From Nipponacmea schrenckii (taxonomy: Eukaryota > Mollusca > Gastropoda > Lottiidae): a stretch of DNA of 64,000 nt. Below the pieces are notes generated by a model that was not told where the DNA came from, did not search any database, and was given only the letters and a program-made list of their open reading frames with translations. Below, in pieces: positions 63,690 to 64,000 of the stretch (its first letter is position 1; each line of letters begins with the position of its first letter). The stretch covers positions 12,524,001-12,588,000 of the forward strand of contig CM060200.1 in assembly GCA_030562195.1 (NCBI GenBank), read 5' to 3'. Both the position numbers and the translations under genes were made by a program.

Positions 63690-64000
63690 ATGTTATGTAT
63701 TTCTCTAAAATAATTGCATGTGGTTACCCAATACTTATGTTATCAATACGGTGTGTGTCTCCTTATAAGATTAACAAGCATACTCAAATATGTACACGTA
63801 AGGAGCAGATTGTCATGTTAAAACTGCGTAATGTGTTTCTTTATATGATTTGCAAGATGTAGTGAAATAATTGTCATGCTTACACTGTGCTATGTGTCGT
63901 TTTACACGATTTGCAAGGTCATTTAGTATGCAGATAACTATTTCTCATGCATCATGTGTTATGTGTCTCTATACAAGTTAAGCAAGAATCATGTATAAGG
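63690..64000 (+). repeat. Degenerate tandem array, about 60-80 bp units, open at right edge
   Basis: The block TATGTGTCTCTTTATAAGAT, then TTGCAAG, recurs near 63693, 63752, 63831, 63892 and 63961, often preceded by TGTCATG and CACTGTG-like text. The array continues past the window. Confidence 0.65.

Overview
This window reads as AT-rich nuclear DNA from an animal, most likely a marine mollusc. The clues are the repeats, not any gene. There are many partial copies of a tRNA-derived SINE with a conserved 3' tail. One element is built like the bivalve 'pearl'/HINE (Helentron-associated) elements, with about 157-bp core repeats followed by an ACGG microsatellite and a terminal hairpin. There are SINE bodies of a type common in molluscs, and many minisatellites. 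Open frames are short (mostly 60-100 codons) and scattered on both strands. I see no intact host gene, no rRNA, no functional tRNA, no CRISPR array and no bacterial-type operon. The window is probably intergenic or lies within a long intron.

Layout. 355-648: tRNA-derived SINE. 3.2-5.2 kb: 50-bp satellite with higher-order structure. 5.8-13.8 kb: mostly unassigned DNA with two SINE copies. 15.3-16.7 kb: AT-rich degenerate repeats around a broken PIF/Harbinger transposase (nuclease) fragment and a 15-bp perfect hairpin. 16.7-24.3 kb: unassigned, with two short dyads. 24.4-24.7 kb: degenerate array of about 29 bp. 26.9-32.9 kb: SINEs, a 139-bp tandem duplication, a hAT-like end, a 247-bp inverted-repeat element with a retroelement tail inside it, and an array of about 57 bp. 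35.9-36.9 kb: array with an 86-bp (52+34) period. 38.4-43.2 kb: SINE fragments, a 490-bp inverted-repeat element carrying 31-bp palindromic repeats, and a second SINE family. 45.6-46.6 kb: 42-bp minisatellite, open in two frames, ending at a SINE body. 47.0-47.7 kb: retroelement tail and a third SINE family. 51.2-55.4 kb: apparently identical 2,106-bp tandem duplication. 55.4-57.5 kb: pearl/HINE-like element. 57.5-63.7 kb: mostly unassigned, with one 93-codon ORF that weakly resembles a CARD fold. 63.7 kb to the end: a degenerate array running off the edge.

Nothing here works as a gene system. The most informative objects are the tandem duplication whose end falls inside a palindrome at the edge of the pearl/HINE-like element, that element itself, and the codon-periodic 42-bp minisatellite. 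I did not find a convincing undescribed functional system. All repeat assignments come from reading motifs by eye, with no database search.
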